The notes below the pieces were generated by a model. That model saw only the letters and a list, made by a program, of their open reading frames with translations. It had not been told where the DNA came from and made no database searches. This document shows, piece by piece, positions 62,585 to 64,000 of a stretch of 64,000 nt of DNA (position 1 is its first letter; the number at the start of each line of letters is the position of its first letter). Source of the stretch: Glossina fuscipes (taxonomy: Eukaryota > Arthropoda > Insecta > Diptera > Glossinidae). The stretch is from NCBI RefSeq assembly GCF_014805625.2, contig NW_023998422.1:4835874-4899873 (forward strand). The letters run 5' to 3'. The position numbers were made by a program, and so were the translations under genes.

Positions 62585-63090
62585 TAAGGTAGTCTTTGTC
62601 GGTATTGCACATATGCACCGAAAATTGAACATAATAATACAAGACGGACGGACAAATTTAATAAGAGGTAGCTCTATCTGAAGTCTCTTTGTGGGTACTG
62701 TTACATTGGTTGTTGTATATGTCGGAATAAAGTGGAAATTGCTTATAAAAACATAAGACGGACAGACGGAGAGACAAGCCTAATAAAAAGTGGGTCTACC
62801 TCAAGCAGCTTTGTGGGTGTTGTCATGTCCGAATGAACTGGAAATTTCGTATTAGAAGACAAGACGGACAGACAAGCTTAATAAGAGATGGCTCTACCTC
62901 AAGTGTCTTTGCAAGGGTTTTACATATCGACATAAACCGAGAAATAACATAAGAATTAGCGACGGACAGACAAGCCTGATAAAAGGTGAATCTGTTCGAA
63001 GTTCTTGTCCTTGTGTGTCGTATACATCCTTGTAAAACGTAAGACTACAAGACGGACAGACAAGCCTAGTTGGATTAATTTATCTCAAGC
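62585..63090 (+). repeat. Tandem array of about five units of 90-114 bp
   Basis: AAGACGGACAGACAAGCCTA-like sequence recurs at about 62641, 62755, 62861, 62959 and 63049, each followed by TAATAAxAxGTGGxTCTAxC and CAAGT-CTTTGTGGGT. Spacing falls from 114 to 106, 99 and 90 bp. A half unit precedes the first full one. The unit is the terminal segment of family C in inverted orientation. Confidence 0.75.
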
Positions 63091-63317
63091 CCTTCTCAAT
63101 GCACTTGAGCAGCAAATGGTTACAAACGGCAACGTTCGAATCCGCACTAAATTGCATCGTCTTTGCTCATCATCAGAGTGGTAATACAGAAGGCCTCTAA
63201 GCTATTAGAATGTGGACTAACAGGTGACGTGGCCTCATAAAAAAATTTCGAAAAAGTAAAATTCAAATATGAATTCAATCTTATTCATGTCTATTAAAAA
63301 ATGTATTTCATTTTGTC

Positions 63318-63488
63318 CGCTTGAATGGCCGAGTAGGCAATGAACCTCGACTAATAACTTAATCGTGTCGTCGGGAAATCAAATTTCAAGTTTTCAGTAA
63401 AGTCGATAGCTTAAGGTGCTAGCGTGTTAAGACGACTATAGCCTTAGAATTGGTTGCTCTGGCTAAGTTAATAATAATAATAATAATA
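63318..63488 (+). mobile_element. tRNA-derived SINE, family A, plus orientation with (AAT)n tail
   Basis: A pol III A-box-like TGGCCGAGTAGGC sits at 63326. A degenerate B-box region follows near 63370, then the conserved body (GATAGCTTAAGGTGCTAGCG, TAGCCTTAGAATT) and a terminal (TAA)n run. The head resembles a Leu/Ser-type tRNA. It aligns with copies at 2.13, 9.24, 36.63 and 56.81 kb. Confidence 0.7.
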
Positions 63489-63489
63489 T

Positions 63490-64000
63490 TTTTTATTTCC
63501 TCGCAATCGTACGAACGTCAAGCTTAAAAGGTCGATATTGTTGAAAGCATTGTCAGTGTTGTGTGATCTGAAAAATATATTTGTTATTGAAAGACATATA
63601 GATATGTGAGCACGTGCCTGTGAATGTTTTTTAACTCACATTTTCTTATATTTCGTTTTATAATTAATATCACTTGGATTAAGTGCAACATAGAAAGGTT
63701 ATGAAAAAAAAATGAAAGAAAAACAACCGTTGAAGGTTGTATTCATTACGACTACAAACATATCCACGTGTACACATACAACCTCACCCTAGCGATATGA
63801 TGGGGTAAAATTAATTAAAAACAATTAGAAATGTTAAATGTGCGATGTAATTAAATTTTATAACTGCGTTTAATAAAGTAAATAACGTGTCCATTAAGGA
63901 AAGGAGAAATTTATTAGTGTCGATGGGTGGATTTATCAACACTACAACCACTATTCACTATAAATTATTTACACCCATATCCATCAAAGTCGCAAAGCTT
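63490..64000. other. Noncoding to window end
   Basis: AT-rich with no frame of interest. Confidence 0.4.

Noticed and set aside
1..64000. CRISPR arrays, bacterial operons, phage or defence systems
   Set aside because: Sequence is eukaryotic. Tandem repeats here lack the regular repeat-spacer form and there are no accompanying genes.

Overview
This window looks like nuclear DNA of a higher (schizophoran) fly. It is AT-rich, poly-A/T and microsatellite dense, almost free of long open frames, and the few believable genes are short with small GT-AG introns. A fruit fly of the tephritid type is my best guess. The guess rests on recalled resemblance of the dispersed repeats (termini like TTTTATACCC, interior runs of TCCGTCCG/CTGTCTGT) to repeats of such genomes, not on a search. 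No operon, CRISPR array, phage gene or bacterial gene organisation is present. Most of the long open frames are chance or transposon debris, and the real signals are short exons.

Layout. 1-7.5 kb: noncoding DNA with a candidate microexon (1686-1707), SINE and dispersed-repeat copies and a candidate two-exon small ORF (5634-5858). 7.5-29 kb: a transposon graveyard with mariner remnants (8.4-8.7 and 12.4-12.8 kb), SINEs (9.24 and 14.66 kb), a reverse-transcriptase scrap (18.1 kb), a candidate exon (18.85 kb) and several dispersed repeats (16.5, 17.4, 22.1 and 26.1 kb). 29.5-31.1 kb, minus strand: the best gene, three exons for a 197-residue secreted protein, with a frameshifted coding remnant inside its first intron. 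33.3 kb: C-terminal scrap of a trypsin-like protease. 34-34.9 kb: the longest mariner remnant. 36.1-39.5 kb: three short coding-like ORFs/exons and one well-preserved tRNA-derived SINE. 40.7-45.6 kb: LINE fragments of two kinds and a third mariner lineage. 45.8 kb: a 31-bp-arm foldback. 49 kb: a two-exon gene for a 48-residue membrane microprotein. 51.9-52.2 kb: degenerate tandem repeat. 54-61.7 kb: two related dispersed elements and a LINE RNase H fragment. 62.6-63.1 kb: tandem array derived from the end of a dispersed repeat. 63.3 kb: SINE copy.

The genes do not form a visible pathway. The secreted protein, the 48-residue microprotein and the terminal exons at 37.1 and 39.3 kb are independent small units scattered in repeat-rich DNA. 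I found no known larger gene, so the window may be intergenic or lie inside very long introns. The most novel material is the microprotein, the orphan exons, two apparently distinct tRNA-derived SINE families and the array born from a dispersed-repeat terminus. All of these were read by eye and need transcript data or genome-wide comparison.
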